Assembly (NCBI GenBank): GCA_030827135.1
Contig: JAURFE010000001.1
Coordinates: 618,368-682,367 of the forward strand
Length of the DNA stretch: 64,000 bases
Source of the DNA: Vicinamibacterales bacterium
Lineage (GTDB): Bacteria; Acidobacteriota; Vicinamibacteria; Vicinamibacterales; SCN-69-37
Reading direction: 5' to 3'
Shown: positions 1 to 7,915 of the stretch, one piece after another
How positions within the stretch are numbered: position 1 is the first letter of the stretch
How the letters are laid out: each line of letters opens with the position of its first letter
Made by a program: the position numbers and the translations under genes
The notes under the pieces: generated by a model
What the model was told of the DNA's origin: nothing
What the model saw: only the letters and a program-made list of their open reading frames with translations
Databases searched by the model: none

Positions 1-187
1 CCGTGCCGGTGAGCACAGCCCCCTTCTGAGTCAACGTCATCTCGGCGACATCATCACGCTGTTCCCCATTGAAGGTCATGATGAAGGTGCCATTCCACTT
101 GCCTGTCAGGTCCTGGGCAGGGGCAGCATGAAGCGTCGGAATGGCAAGCAGAAGAGCGAACACACACAGCAGAACACGTCGGGTCAT
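1..187 (-). CDS. Secreted small protein, 3' part cut by window edge
   Basis: The reading frame starts at an ATG (complement of 185-187) and runs off the left edge, so only the first 62 residues are visible. They begin MTRRVLLCVFALLLAIPTLH, a clear Sec signal peptide with probable cleavage after the AAPAQ stretch. The mature part (DLTGKWNGTF, then alternating polar and hydrophobic residues, AEMTLTQKGAVLTGT) reads like the start of a small secreted beta-barrel or lipocalin-like protein that is common and uncharacterised in Acidobacteriota. The function is unknown and the family assignment is only an impression from the LTG-KWNGTF pattern. Confidence 0.7.
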   Translation of the reverse strand, partial: MTRRVLLCVFALLLAIPTLHAAPAQDLTGKWNGTFIMTFNGEQRDDVAEMTLTQKGAVLTGT

Positions 188-241
188 CGGAATCTCCAGA
201 AGAGGGCGAAGCGCGCGAAAGCCTACCACCAATACGTCAGA

Positions 242-299
242 CGCCGGCTTCAAGGTCCCTGGACTTCTGGACTCCTGGACTCCTGGACCCCTGGACTAC
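242..299. repeat. Short GGACTCCTGGAC-type simple repeat
   Basis: Four to five imperfect copies of an 8-9 bp unit (variants of TGGACTCC / TGGACTTC / TGGACCCC) fill the space between the first gene and the PHP-domain gene. No inverted arms are seen here. The same unit, in this or the opposite orientation, recurs at 12733-12802 and 32457-32505, so it is one of several dispersed simple-repeat families in the window. Confidence 0.7.
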
Positions 300-301
300 A
301 G

Positions 302-1357
302 CTACTTGACGAACGTCGGCTGGACCCAGGCCGCACGGCCCATGCTGTCGATGACTTTGGCCCGGACGTAGCCCTCCTGCCCGGTGAAGGTGTAGGTGGC
401 CGTCGGCAAGATGGATTCGTGCAGAATGCGCCCCTCCCGTCCGATGAACTGCACCCGGTATTTGAAGTCCCCGCGCGGTCGCACCTCGACGGTCAGGGAC
501 GTCGGCGTGACCCGAATATCGGCAAGTTCGACGCCGGTGGATGCGTAAAAATCCCCGCGCTCCATGGCCTCAAGCACCGCGCGCGCCTCAAGCCGCGCCG
601 CACGGACGGCCACCCAGCCGCGGCCGGGCCCGGCCACATTGGGATTCCCGGGCTGTTTGAAGACATGCGCATCATCCACCGCAATGCCGTAGACCTGCTG
701 TCCCGCCGTGAGCAGCTGATCCCAGACCTGCTCGAGTCCGGGAACGCCACCGCCGCCGTCGTTATGCACGGTGGGATGGCCGTTATAGATCTCCAGCAGC
801 CGGTTGTTCGACACCTTCAGCAGGTCATCGCCAGTCATCGACCAGAGAAAGTTGGGGTGGTTGATGTGCGGAATCCCATTCACCTTCCGGATCGCATCGA
901 CATTCCCCTGGATGGTCGCAACCAATGACGCCGCGTTGCGTGTGGGCTCGACCTGCGACGCCACATCGAGCCCATTCACATGGACGGCCTTCGACTGAAA
1001 CGACGATGTGACTTCTTCGCCCTTGATGACCAGAAACTTCTCGTCCGCGCCGTGGAGCGCGTTCAGCCCATCGACCTTCGTCAGAAAATTGTGATCAGTG
1101 AGGACGACGAACTGATAGCCATGCTCCCGATACCACCGCACGACATCGTCAGGCGTGCTGTCGCCGTCGCTGTTGAGCGTGTGCGTATGCGTGTTGCCCT
1201 TGAACCAGCGCAACGTGCTGCCGGGAATTGCCTGCGTAAACGGCACCTCGGCACCCATGGCCACCACGACACGTTCGATCAGCGGCCAGGACGCCAGGCC
1301 CACCGCAGTGCCGATCACCCATACCAGCACCGCCCCGTCGAGTCGTCGTTTTCGCAT
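302..1357 (-). CDS. PHP-domain metal-dependent phosphoesterase, membrane-anchored
   Basis: This 351-aa protein starts at ATG 1357; the frame is open further upstream but without protein-like sequence. Residues 9-28 form one hydrophobic segment (signal anchor or uncleaved signal). The PHP domain follows with the metal-binding pattern NTHTHT (H57, H59), D64 in LNSDGDS, TDHN (D88, H89), GEEVT and HINHPN. These match trinuclear PHP phosphoesterases. The last third (residues about 290-351) is a beta-rich extension. The substrate is unknown. The gene lies 20 bp downstream of the PhoX-like gene on the same strand, so the two are probably co-transcribed and may both act on exported phosphoesters. Confidence 0.85.
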   Translation of the reverse strand: MRKRRLDGAVLVWVIGTAVGLASWPLIERVVVAMGAEVPFTQAIPGSTLRWFKGNTHTHTLNSDGDSTPDDVVRWYREHGYQFVVLTDHNFLTKVDGLNALHGADEKFLVIKGEEVTSSFQSKAVHVNGLDVASQVEPTRNAASLVATIQGNVDAIRKVNGIPHINHPNFLWSMTGDDLLKVSNNRLLEIYNGHPTVHNDGGGGVPGLEQVWDQLLTAGQQVYGIAVDDAHVFKQPGNPNVAGPGRGWVAVRAARLEARAVLEAMERGDFYASTGVELADIRVTPTSLTVEVRPRGDFKYRVQFIGREGRILHESILPTATYTFTGQEGYVRAKVIDSMGRAAWVQPTFVK

Positions 1358-1377
1358 CGGCGGATCGTACCCCGGTT

Positions 1378-2736
1378 CTACAACACGCCGTTCGCCCAGG
1401 GCCCGGTAACCGCGAACGTGATACCCGGCGTCTGGACGTTGAACAACAGCCACCGTCCATCGGGACTGAAGGTCACGCCGGCGACTTCCATCGATCGGAA
1501 GTCGCCGGTAAACCCGTTGCGTTCCCCCGCGAGCACGACGTTCTGGCGGGCGAAGTCGAAGATCTGTCCATCGAGCGTCAGGCCGCGCACGAAGTTCGCG
1601 CCGCCTCCGCCGTCCTCACACAACACGAGCCCCCCGCGCGGACTCACGCACAGGTTGTCCGGGTAGTCGAGAATGTCCCAGCCCGGGGATTCAAACACCA
1701 GACGCAGCGACTCGGTCGCCGGCGTGTATTCCCACACCTGCCCGCGCTGGCGATCGCCGCCAGACGTCGCCGTGAAGAAGATCGCGCCGTTGCCGTACCA
1801 CGCGCCTTCAAGCCGCGCGAAGGTCGCGCCGCCCTGCACGACCCCCTGCCGGAACACCCCCGCGCCGTCACGCTTTTCCGCGTCGTGATGCGCCCGCTCC
1901 GGCTGTGTGATGGGCACCCATTCGACGGCATAGGTCACACCGTTCTTCTGCCCCTTCCGCGTGTCGAGTTCCGGCGAGCCCTTGATCGCGAGCATCTCAA
2001 GCGTGCCGCCCAAGGTCATCCGGTTACGTTCCTTCGGGATGAAGCGGTAGAAGCCCGCCTCGGTCGCGTCTTCGGTCTCGTAGACATACCCCGTGGCCGG
2101 ATCCACCGCAATGGCCTCGTGGACGAAGCACCCCATCGCCCGCAGCGGTTCGGCCGTCGCACGGCCCTCGACCGGTACTTCAAAAATCCAGCCGTGATCG
2201 CGCGACAACCTCGGATCACTCTGCGGCGTCGCCACCGTCTCCTCACAGGTCAACCACGACCCCCACGGCGTGGGGCCACCCGCGCAGTTTCTGATGGTGC
2301 CGGCGAGGCTCGCCGCACTGCGGATGACCTTCGCATTTACGAGATCCACGTCAATCGTCGTCGTGCCCCCGCCCGCCTGCGGGTCGTAGGCGGGCGACGA
2401 TGCAAACGCGGGCGCGGTGCTGACTTCGTGATTCCGAATCAGGCGGACGATGCCGCCCGGCAACGGGAACGCCGCCATGCCGTCGTGCATCGCCGGTGTC
2501 GGCGAACCGTCGTCAAGCGGGTCTCTGGTCCAGCCAAAGGTGAAATAGGTGAACCCCGGGGGAAGATGCAGCAGGGGCAATCCGGTGGTCGAGTCGTTGA
2601 CGGGCGCCAGTGGGCCGTAGCCCAGCGACCGCCGAATCGGCGCCCCGGTGGCCGCCCGCGCCAACAGGGATTGCAGCGGCATCACGGCACCTGTCGCGAC
2701 CGCTGCCGTCTTCAGCAGGAAGTCTCGTCTGTCCAT
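1378..2736 (-). CDS. PhoX-like DUF839 protein with Tat signal
   Basis: The protein has 452 aa. The N-terminus MDRRDFLLKTAAVATGA is a twin-arginine signal (RRDFLLK, residues 3-9), as expected for PhoX-type alkaline phosphatases that receive their metals in the cytoplasm. Diagnostic stretches are RNHEVS, GSWLTCEET, HEAIAVDPATGYVYETED and LCEDGGGG, the acidic clusters that bind Ca2+ and Fe3+ in PhoX. The length is shorter than classical PhoX (about 600 aa) and closer to the DUF839 secreted subgroup. It probably acts in the periplasm on phosphoesters, but enzyme activity is inferred from the family only. It is first gene of a likely two-gene unit with the PHP protein. Confidence 0.85.
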   Translation of the reverse strand: MDRRDFLLKTAAVATGAVMPLQSLLARAATGAPIRRSLGYGPLAPVNDSTTGLPLLHLPPGFTYFTFGWTRDPLDDGSPTPAMHDGMAAFPLPGGIVRLIRNHEVSTAPAFASSPAYDPQAGGGTTTIDVDLVNAKVIRSAASLAGTIRNCAGGPTPWGSWLTCEETVATPQSDPRLSRDHGWIFEVPVEGRATAEPLRAMGCFVHEAIAVDPATGYVYETEDATEAGFYRFIPKERNRMTLGGTLEMLAIKGSPELDTRKGQKNGVTYAVEWVPITQPERAHHDAEKRDGAGVFRQGVVQGGATFARLEGAWYGNGAIFFTATSGGDRQRGQVWEYTPATESLRLVFESPGWDILDYPDNLCVSPRGGLVLCEDGGGGANFVRGLTLDGQIFDFARQNVVLAGERNGFTGDFRSMEVAGVTFSPDGRWLLFNVQTPGITFAVTGPWANGVL

Positions 2737-2814
2737 CGGGAGGCCCTCACTTTGAAGGTCACCTTACCCCATTGGTGTTTCAGCGGTCTAATTTTCGGCT
2801 ACGCTCTTCGCCTG

Positions 2815-3228
2815 ATGGGCATCGACTGGTCGAGTCTCTGGGTGCGGATTGCCGCCGGCGCCGTAATCGCGCTGGGTCTGCTGGTGTGGTTCATTCTGAG
2901 CAAGGGCCGGAAAATTCCAGGCGCGCATGTCTTCAGAGCCAGCCGCCTGAGCTCCGGTAACCGGTTATTCCCCTCGCAGGTGGCGATCACCGAGTCGAGC
3001 GTGACCCACTTCACGCCGCAGTGGATCGGCAAGCTGGAGAAGTCGATCCACATTTCCCACGTCGCGTCGATCAAGGTCGACACGAACATTCTGTTTTCGG
3101 ACGTGTTCATCGAAACGACCGGCGGACACAATCCGATCGTGTGCCACGGGCACAGCAAGGGTGACGCGCTGGAGATGAAGCGGTTGATCGAGGATCTGCA
3201 GTCGACGTTCTACCGAACGCAGGCGTAA
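2815..3228 (+). CDS. Small membrane protein with PH-like domain
   Basis: This is a 137-aa protein. The ATG at 2815 (MGIDWSSLWVRIAAG) is chosen because upstream sequence in frame is only the antisense of the PhoX gene. Residues 8-29 form one transmembrane helix, followed by a basic stretch (SKGRKIPG). The remaining 100 residues alternate as a beta-sandwich ending in a helix (ALEMKRLIEDLQSTFY), a layout seen in bacterial PH-like (bPH) membrane proteins. The role is unknown. It is transcribed divergently from the PhoX/PHP pair and faces the 118-aa secreted protein across a strong hairpin. Confidence 0.65.
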   Translation: MGIDWSSLWVRIAAGAVIALGLLVWFILSKGRKIPGAHVFRASRLSSGNRLFPSQVAITESSVTHFTPQWIGKLEKSIHISHVASIKVDTNILFSDVFIETTGGHNPIVCHGHSKGDALEMKRLIEDLQSTFYRTQA

Positions 3229-3234
3229 ACACAC

Positions 3235-3270
3235 GACTGGCGGTGACTGCTCGTGCAGCCACCGCCAGTC
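3235..3270. terminator. Bidirectional hairpin between convergent genes
   Basis: GACTGGCGGTG (3235-3245) and CACCGCCAGTC (3260-3270) are perfect inverted arms of 11 bp. Inside them CTGC and GCAG extend the stem around a TCGT tetraloop after one mismatch, giving a stem of about 16 bp. It starts seven bases after the stop codon of the PH-like gene and sits 16 bp beyond the end of the convergent minus-strand gene. It lacks a T tract, so it is a terminator or mRNA 3'-end stabiliser by position and structure. Confidence 0.7.
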
Positions 3271-3286
3271 GCTCTCCGAATCGTTC

Positions 3287-3643
3287 TTACTTCGACGGCA
3301 CGATCGCCGTCGCCAGGATGGTCATCTTGCCGTCCTTGTCCTTGGTCACTTCGCCGGTCACGGTGACCTGCTTGGCCATGAACTCGATCAGCTTGGCGTT
3401 CTTGTTCTCGGTCAGCGGCCCGGTGATGGTGTACATCCCGTCCTTCGAGAACACGGCCACCGGTTCCCCGCGCTTCGCGCAGCTCTCCGCGCACGCCTTG
3501 TGGCTGTCGCCGGCCTTCTTGGTGGCCCCGCACATGACGTCGATCAATTCCCCGGTCACCTTGACGGGATCCGCCTGCACCGCAGGCATCCAGACCGCCG
3601 CCGCCAACACCACCGCCGCCACTGTCAGTCCCATTCGTCGCAT
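3287..3643 (-). CDS. Small secreted Cys-containing OB-fold-like protein
   Basis: The protein has 118 aa. MRRMGLTVAAVVLAAAVWMP is a signal peptide with probable cleavage at AVQA-DP. The mature part carries three cysteines in DVMCGATKKAGDSHKACAESC, then a beta-rich region (MYTITGPLTEN, KQVTVTGEVTKDKDGKMTI). The pattern, with GELIDVMC near the start and VTVTGEV near the end, is that of small exported proteins frequent in Acidobacteriota whose second half resembles a bacterial OB fold. The cysteines could bind a metal or form disulfides. Function unknown. Confidence 0.7.
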   Translation of the reverse strand: MRRMGLTVAAVVLAAAVWMPAVQADPVKVTGELIDVMCGATKKAGDSHKACAESCAKRGEPVAVFSKDGMYTITGPLTENKNAKLIEFMAKQVTVTGEVTKDKDGKMTILATAIVPSK

Positions 3644-3797
3644 TGTGGAATTCCTCCGCGGCCATCTTACCCCGAGGCGACTGCCGGAAAAACACCCACC
3701 TCCCTGGGGGGCGTGCCCTTTTTTGCCCCTGACGCCCGCCTGTCATTCGATACCCGGCGGTCTCGACTGCGGTACGCCATATGCATCGAATGCCCAT

Positions 3798-3802
3798 GGA
3801 GG
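3798..3802 (+). promoter_or_regulatory. Shine-Dalgarno GGAGG deciding the start at 3808
   Basis: GGAGG lies five bases before the ATG at 3808. Three in-frame ATGs further upstream (3781, 3790, 3796) have no such site, and the SD itself would fall inside their coding region. The protein beginning at 3808 starts directly with a signal peptide. Confidence 0.6.
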
Positions 3803-3807
3803 CCCCG

Positions 3808-4659
3808 ATGCACGTGCGACTGACCGCACTCCTGCTGACGCTGGCCGCAGGCGCCACGTTGGCCGCAGCTCCTCCCACGGCCGGTCGTGTTCCGCGCGCC
3901 GTTCTTGATGACCACATTCTGCTGACGTGGTACGGCAACCCGCGCAGCACCCGGATGGGGGCCCTTGGCGAACAGTCCGGCGATGCGCGTGTTGCACGAT
4001 TCGAGGCGCAGGCGAAGGCCTATCGCGCGGTCAGTCCCGCACCTGTCCTGATGGCCTACCACCTGGTGGCCGTCGTCGCGCAGTGCACGGCCGGGGCCGA
4101 CGCGATGTGGCGCCGGCGCGAGACCAGGGATGTCATCGACGCGCTACTGCTTGAGGCCCGCGCACACGACTACAAGGTGGTCCTCGACGTCCAGGTCGGA
4201 CGGTCAACCGTCGCGGCGGAAGTGAAGGCGCTGGAACCGTATCTGAAGGAACCGGACGTCTACCTCGCGCTCGACCCCGAGTTTGCGATGACCGACTGCC
4301 AGGTTCCGGGGCAGCAGGTGGGTCGGCTGTATGCGAGCGACATCAACACCAGTCTCGATGTCCTCGAACGTCTCATCGCCACCCATCGTCTTCCGCCGAA
4401 GATCCTGATCGTCCATCAGTTCAGACTCGACATGCTCCCTGACAAGGCGAACGTCCGGGCGAGCGCGGTCGTGGATACCGTGCTGGTGATGGACGGCTTT
4501 GGCACACAGGCACTCAAACGATCCACTTACCGGGCGGTCATGCGTCAGCCGATGGCGTATGCCGGCATCAAGCTCTTCTACCAGCAGGACCGCAACCTGT
4601 TTACGCCGGCACAGGTCCTCGACCTGTCACCACGCCCGGTGGTCATCGTTTATCAATAA
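3808..4659 (+). CDS. Secreted protein, probable TIM-barrel-like fold
   Basis: This 283-aa protein starts MHVRLTALLLTLAAGATLAA, a signal peptide cleaved near AAA-PP. The mature region shows alternating strands and helices: ILLTWYGNP, PVLMAYHLVAVVA, YKVVLDVQVGRS, PDVYLALDPEFAM, PKILIVHQF, VDTVLVMDGFG, YAGIKLFYQQD. This order of strand-end motifs, with an acidic LDPEF in the middle and a late VMDGFG, suggests a glycosidase-like (beta/alpha) barrel. I cannot name a family, and catalytic activity is not established. It ends 21 bp before the universal stress protein gene, so the two may share a transcript. Confidence 0.7.
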   Translation: MHVRLTALLLTLAAGATLAAAPPTAGRVPRAVLDDHILLTWYGNPRSTRMGALGEQSGDARVARFEAQAKAYRAVSPAPVLMAYHLVAVVAQCTAGADAMWRRRETRDVIDALLLEARAHDYKVVLDVQVGRSTVAAEVKALEPYLKEPDVYLALDPEFAMTDCQVPGQQVGRLYASDINTSLDVLERLIATHRLPPKILIVHQFRLDMLPDKANVRASAVVDTVLVMDGFGTQALKRSTYRAVMRQPMAYAGIKLFYQQDRNLFTPAQVLDLSPRPVVIVYQ

Positions 4660-4680
4660 TCGTCACGCGGGAGGCACATC

Positions 4681-5583
4681 ATGGTCCGATTCACCCACAT
4701 CCTCTATCCGACCGACCTGAGCGATGCCGCCGCGCCCGGACTCGGCTACGCGTTGTCGCTCGCGCGCTGGTACCAGGCGCGACTGACGGTGCTGCACGTG
4801 GTGCCGACCTTTGAGGCCGTGCCGATGCCGCCCGGAGCGATCGGCGAACTGACACACCTGCTCTATCCGCCGCCGAAGGATGCCGTGCTCGCCGAGATCC
4901 GCCGTGCGCTGGACCTTGACGCACTGACCGACATCACACCGGACGTGCAGGTCGTGGAAGGCGACGCGTCGCCCGCGATCCTCGATCGGGCGCTGACGAC
5001 GAAGGCGGACCTTGTCGTCATGGGCACCCATGGCCGCCGCGGGTTCGACCGGCTGCTCCACGGCTCGGTCACCGGCCGTGTCCTGCAGCGGGCGTCATGT
5101 CCGGTGCTGACGGTGCCGCCCCACGCGGTGCCGGCCCCGCACGATCCGATCTTCACGCGCATCCTCTGCCCGATCGACTTCTCCCCCGCCTCGCAGCAGG
5201 CCTATGGGTTTGCGCTCGACCTGGCGAGTCAGTCCAACGGCGCGGTCACCGCGCTGCACGTCGTCGACTGGCTGGCCGAGGGCGATCCCGTGGAAGTCGC
5301 GGCGTACAACGCGGAGGAATACCGGCAGTACGTGCTGTCGGATGCCGAGACACGGCTCCGGACGTTCGCGGAGGCCGAACCACACGACTGGTGTGACGTC
5401 GTCCCGACGGTGCGATCCGGTCGCAGCCACCGCGCCATCCTCCAGGTGGCGACGGACATGTCGGCCAACCTGATCGTCATGGGCGCCCATGGGCGCGGCG
5501 CCCTCGGCACCGCGATCTATGGCTCGACCGCACACGAGGTGATCAGAGCCGCGGCGTGTCCGGTGCTGGTGGTGCGGGGATAG
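4681..5583 (+). CDS. Tandem-domain universal stress protein (UspA family)
   Basis: A 300-aa cytoplasmic protein with two UspA domains (about 1-146 and 155-300). Each carries the nucleotide-binding pattern G-x2-G-x9-G-S/T: GTHGRRGFDRLLHGS in the first and GAHGRGALGTAIYGST in the second. Each domain begins with the usual strand (HILYPTDLSDAA and RILCPIDFSPAS) and ends with CPVLTV or CPVLVV. Both sites look intact, so ATP binding is expected. Proteins of this family act in stress and energy-limitation responses. A GGGAGG site lies 8-9 bases upstream of the ATG. Its stop codon directly abuts the stop codon of the convergent DUF1028 gene. Confidence 0.92.
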   Translation: MVRFTHILYPTDLSDAAAPGLGYALSLARWYQARLTVLHVVPTFEAVPMPPGAIGELTHLLYPPPKDAVLAEIRRALDLDALTDITPDVQVVEGDASPAILDRALTTKADLVVMGTHGRRGFDRLLHGSVTGRVLQRASCPVLTVPPHAVPAPHDPIFTRILCPIDFSPASQQAYGFALDLASQSNGAVTALHVVDWLAEGDPVEVAAYNAEEYRQYVLSDAETRLRTFAEAEPHDWCDVVPTVRSGRSHRAILQVATDMSANLIVMGAHGRGALGTAIYGSTAHEVIRAAACPVLVVRG

Positions 5584-7248
5584 TCATCCGCCCTTGCGCT
5601 TCGCGAAATAGGCCGCCCGGAGCGCCGTAATGAACCGCTCGTCCACCAGTCCCGGCGGATTGCCCTGATAGACGAGTCCCTTGTCTGCCCGGAACTTGTC
5701 CACGGCCGCAATCGCCTCATCGTCATAGAGACCATACTCGCGGGCTGGCGCGTTGGCGGGGAACGTCTCCAGTGTGGGACGCCAGTAGCCGAGCGCGTGC
5801 AACATGCGCTTGAGTTCGATGACATCTGCGCCCTCGATGCGCGAGAAGGATCGATACCCGAGACGACGCGCGGTTGTGTAGTAGATGCGCTTCAATTCAG
5901 CGACCGGTTCGGCGTGTTCGCCCACTTCGATCGCAAGCGCGATGTTGTCGCCACCTCGGCCCGGCGTGTTCGGGTCGGCGATCTTGATCGCGGCAGACTG
6001 GAGCAGTCCCCACCGGCGGTCACCACCCTTCGCCTGCCCCGCTTCCATCGCAAGAATCATGCGCTCGGCAAGCGGCATGCCGGTGCCGGCGGTTGCCTCG
6101 AACGAATTCGCCACGGCCTCGACCACTTCGGGGCCGACCATGATGTTGGCCTGCACGGTGTAATTGAGTCCCTGACGGCTGCCGGCCCATGCGCCGTTCT
6201 GGGTTCCGGTGTGCGCGGCCGTCCGGCCCTGCATGTCGATGAGTCCAACCTGCCGTGACTCCCGCTGCTGATCCGGCGCGAGCAGTTGCGCCAGTGCATC
6301 GGCGGGTGCCACGCCCTTCGCCATCAGGTCGAGCCCTTCGCGTCCGTTCTCGACGCGCGTGGACGCCTGGGTGCACACCGCCCCGACGCCGGCCCGCACA
6401 TGCGGCACCGCGCGCCCGACAAACGGCACGCGTGTGGTCACGGCCGCACCGGACTGCTGCGCGGCCGGGTCCACAGCGCACAACGAGAAGGTCGAATACT
6501 GCGGATTGCCGTCGGCATCGACGGGCACGCCGTCGGAGGCGACTGTGCGAATGGGCAGCTGGACAGATGGGCGGGTGCTCGGGGGCTCCGGTGCGCGTGT
6601 CGCTTCCACGCGTGTCGGGTCGACGCGCCAGATGTCGGTCGGGGTTGCAGCCACCCACACCGATCCGGCGGCAATCACACCGCCCGTGGCGGTGACGCCG
6701 AGCGTGATCGTTGAGGTGACCTTGCTGGTCTTCGGATCGATGCGCGAGACGGTGCCGTCCCCGGCGTTGAGCCGAGTCACGGTCGCCTGAGTGGTGCCCG
6801 CCACCCACACGGCGTCCTCGGCAAACGCCACGGACTGCGCCCCCCCGGGCACAAAAATTTCTGCGACGGCGTGGTTCGTGTCGGGATTCAGGCGAGCCAG
6901 GGCGGGCAGGCTGCACTCGGCCACCCACACACTCTTGAAGGCAACGAGCGAACGGGCACACGGCCGGCTGCCGACCAGCACAGGCTTCCCGGGTGTGTTT
7001 GTCTTGGGGTCCACACGCATCAGCGTGCCGCTGGCACTGTTGATGACCCACACCGCATTCCCACTCCCAGCCAGTCGTCGTGACCCAGCCATGGCGACGG
7101 TGGCATCAGGCACCAGATTTGTCAGCGGCAGTTTCAACGCCGGCGGTCCCGGGGGAGGCGGTGACTGGATTTGCGCGACTGCCGAGGGCCCACCGAACGT
7201 CAGCCAGGCCAGAACCAACGTCGCCGCGAGCTTGCGATGTGACTTCAT
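5584..7248 (-). CDS. Exported beta-propeller / DUF1028 / peptidoglycan-binding fusion
   Basis: This 554-aa protein starts at ATG 7248 with signal peptide [20 protein letters not shown]. Residues about 45-215 hold four propeller-like repeats, each with VWV or IWRVD and a DPKT turn, as in Vgb-like/streptogramin-lyase-type propellers. Residues about 252-445 match DUF1028, an Ntn-hydrolase-like family: [58 protein letters not shown] and GGDRRWG. Residues about 475-548 look like a peptidoglycan-binding helical domain ([29 protein letters not shown]). A DUF1028-PGBD pairing is known. The N-terminal propeller is the unusual part. The role is unknown but likely periplasmic. Confidence 0.8.
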   Translation of the reverse strand: MKSHRKLAATLVLAWLTFGGPSAVAQIQSPPPPGPPALKLPLTNLVPDATVAMAGSRRLAGSGNAVWVINSASGTLMRVDPKTNTPGKPVLVGSRPCARSLVAFKSVWVAECSLPALARLNPDTNHAVAEIFVPGGAQSVAFAEDAVWVAGTTQATVTRLNAGDGTVSRIDPKTSKVTSTITLGVTATGGVIAAGSVWVAATPTDIWRVDPTRVEATRAPEPPSTRPSVQLPIRTVASDGVPVDADGNPQYSTFSLCAVDPAAQQSGAAVTTRVPFVGRAVPHVRAGVGAVCTQASTRVENGREGLDLMAKGVAPADALAQLLAPDQQRESRQVGLIDMQGRTAAHTGTQNGAWAGSRQGLNYTVQANIMVGPEVVEAVANSFEATAGTGMPLAERMILAMEAGQAKGGDRRWGLLQSAAIKIADPNTPGRGGDNIALAIEVGEHAEPVAELKRIYYTTARRLGYRSFSRIEGADVIELKRMLHALGYWRPTLETFPANAPAREYGLYDDEAIAAVDKFRADKGLVYQGNPPGLVDERFITALRAAYFAKRKGG

Positions 7249-7261
7249 GCGGGCATAATAC

Positions 7262-7590
7262 TGGCTCCCGGTGGCTTTGGTCCCTGGTGTTACGACAACG
7301 GCGCCGTCGAGATCTCCCGCGCCGATGAACGGCACGGCCGCGTGGGCGCCGTCAGTCGCGGCTTCCTCGGCATGACGGTGGGCTGCGCCCGGTGCCACGA
7401 CCACGAATACGACCCGATTCCGACGACGGACTACTACGCGATGGCGGGGGGGCCTCAACACCGAGTACCACGAGTATCTGCAGACGTCGCAGTCGATCGT
7501 GCAGGCCTACACGGCCCAGGAGAAGGCGATTCAGAAGAAGCAGGAATTGCTGGGCCAGTATCAGCAGAATGAATCGCAGCACCTCGCGGA
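7262..7590 (+). pseudogene. Fragment of DUF1549 (planctomycete-type cytochrome c) protein
   Basis: The translation [19 protein letters not shown], then [20 protein letters not shown], is the core of the DUF1549 family with its CxxCH heme motif (CARCH). In that family the next residues are ADYYALAG-FASTEYHEY. Here the frame is broken in the G run at 7446-7452, and [20 protein letters not shown] continues in another frame to [10 protein letters not shown]. Both ends are missing: the left end stops in the 5' flank of the DUF1028 gene and the right end stops at the palindrome CGGATCCG around 7587-7594. A real family member is over 700 aa, so this is a remnant of about 110 residues. Confidence 0.8.
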
Positions 7591-7877
7591 TCCGGCGTCG
7601 GCCCGAAGACGGCCGCGCTGCGATCCTCAAATGCCAACCGGCCACCGCGATTGATGTACGCGCCGTTCGGCTCCGGCTTGCCCGGTGTGGAATAGTCGCC
7701 GCCGTTGGCGAAGAGCAGGTCGGGCCGGCCATCGCCGTTCAGATCGGCCCCCTCAACCTTGTTGATCCAGGTGCTCGTCTCCGGCAACGGATTCGGCGTG
7801 GCTTCCACCCACAGCGGTGGAGCCTGCGCTGCCGAAAGCAACAACAGAACGAGAAGGCCGGCAGCGGACTTGGTCAT
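7588..7877 (-). pseudogene. 5' fragment of an FG-GAP/VCBS repeat exported protein
   Basis: ATG 7877 starts MTKSAAGLLVLLLLSAAQA, a signal peptide, followed by INKVEGADLNGDGRPDLLFA, a Ca2+-binding FG-GAP (VCBS) repeat with the DLNGDGRPD loop, and then AFEDRSAAVFGPTPD. After about 95 residues the family similarity stops at the CGGATCCG site near 7590 and the frame continues to 7455 only as antisense of the DUF1549 fragment. Full-length proteins of this type carry several such repeats. The gene is therefore broken, fused head-on to another remnant. It starts 38 bp after the stop of dsbD on the same strand. Confidence 0.75.
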
Positions 7878-7915
7878 GCGCGCGGATTCTACGCGCCTGC
7901 GCCCACAGGTACGTC

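Noticed and set aside
1885-2814. Plus-strand frame upstream of the PH-like gene
   Set aside because: It is antisense to the PhoX-like gene and Arg/His-rich; the true start at 2815 begins a membrane segment.
3690-3730. Possible terminator near AAAAACACCCACC / GGGGGGCGTGCCCTTTTTT
   Set aside because: Arms pair only with many mismatches and G-T pairs; too weak to call.
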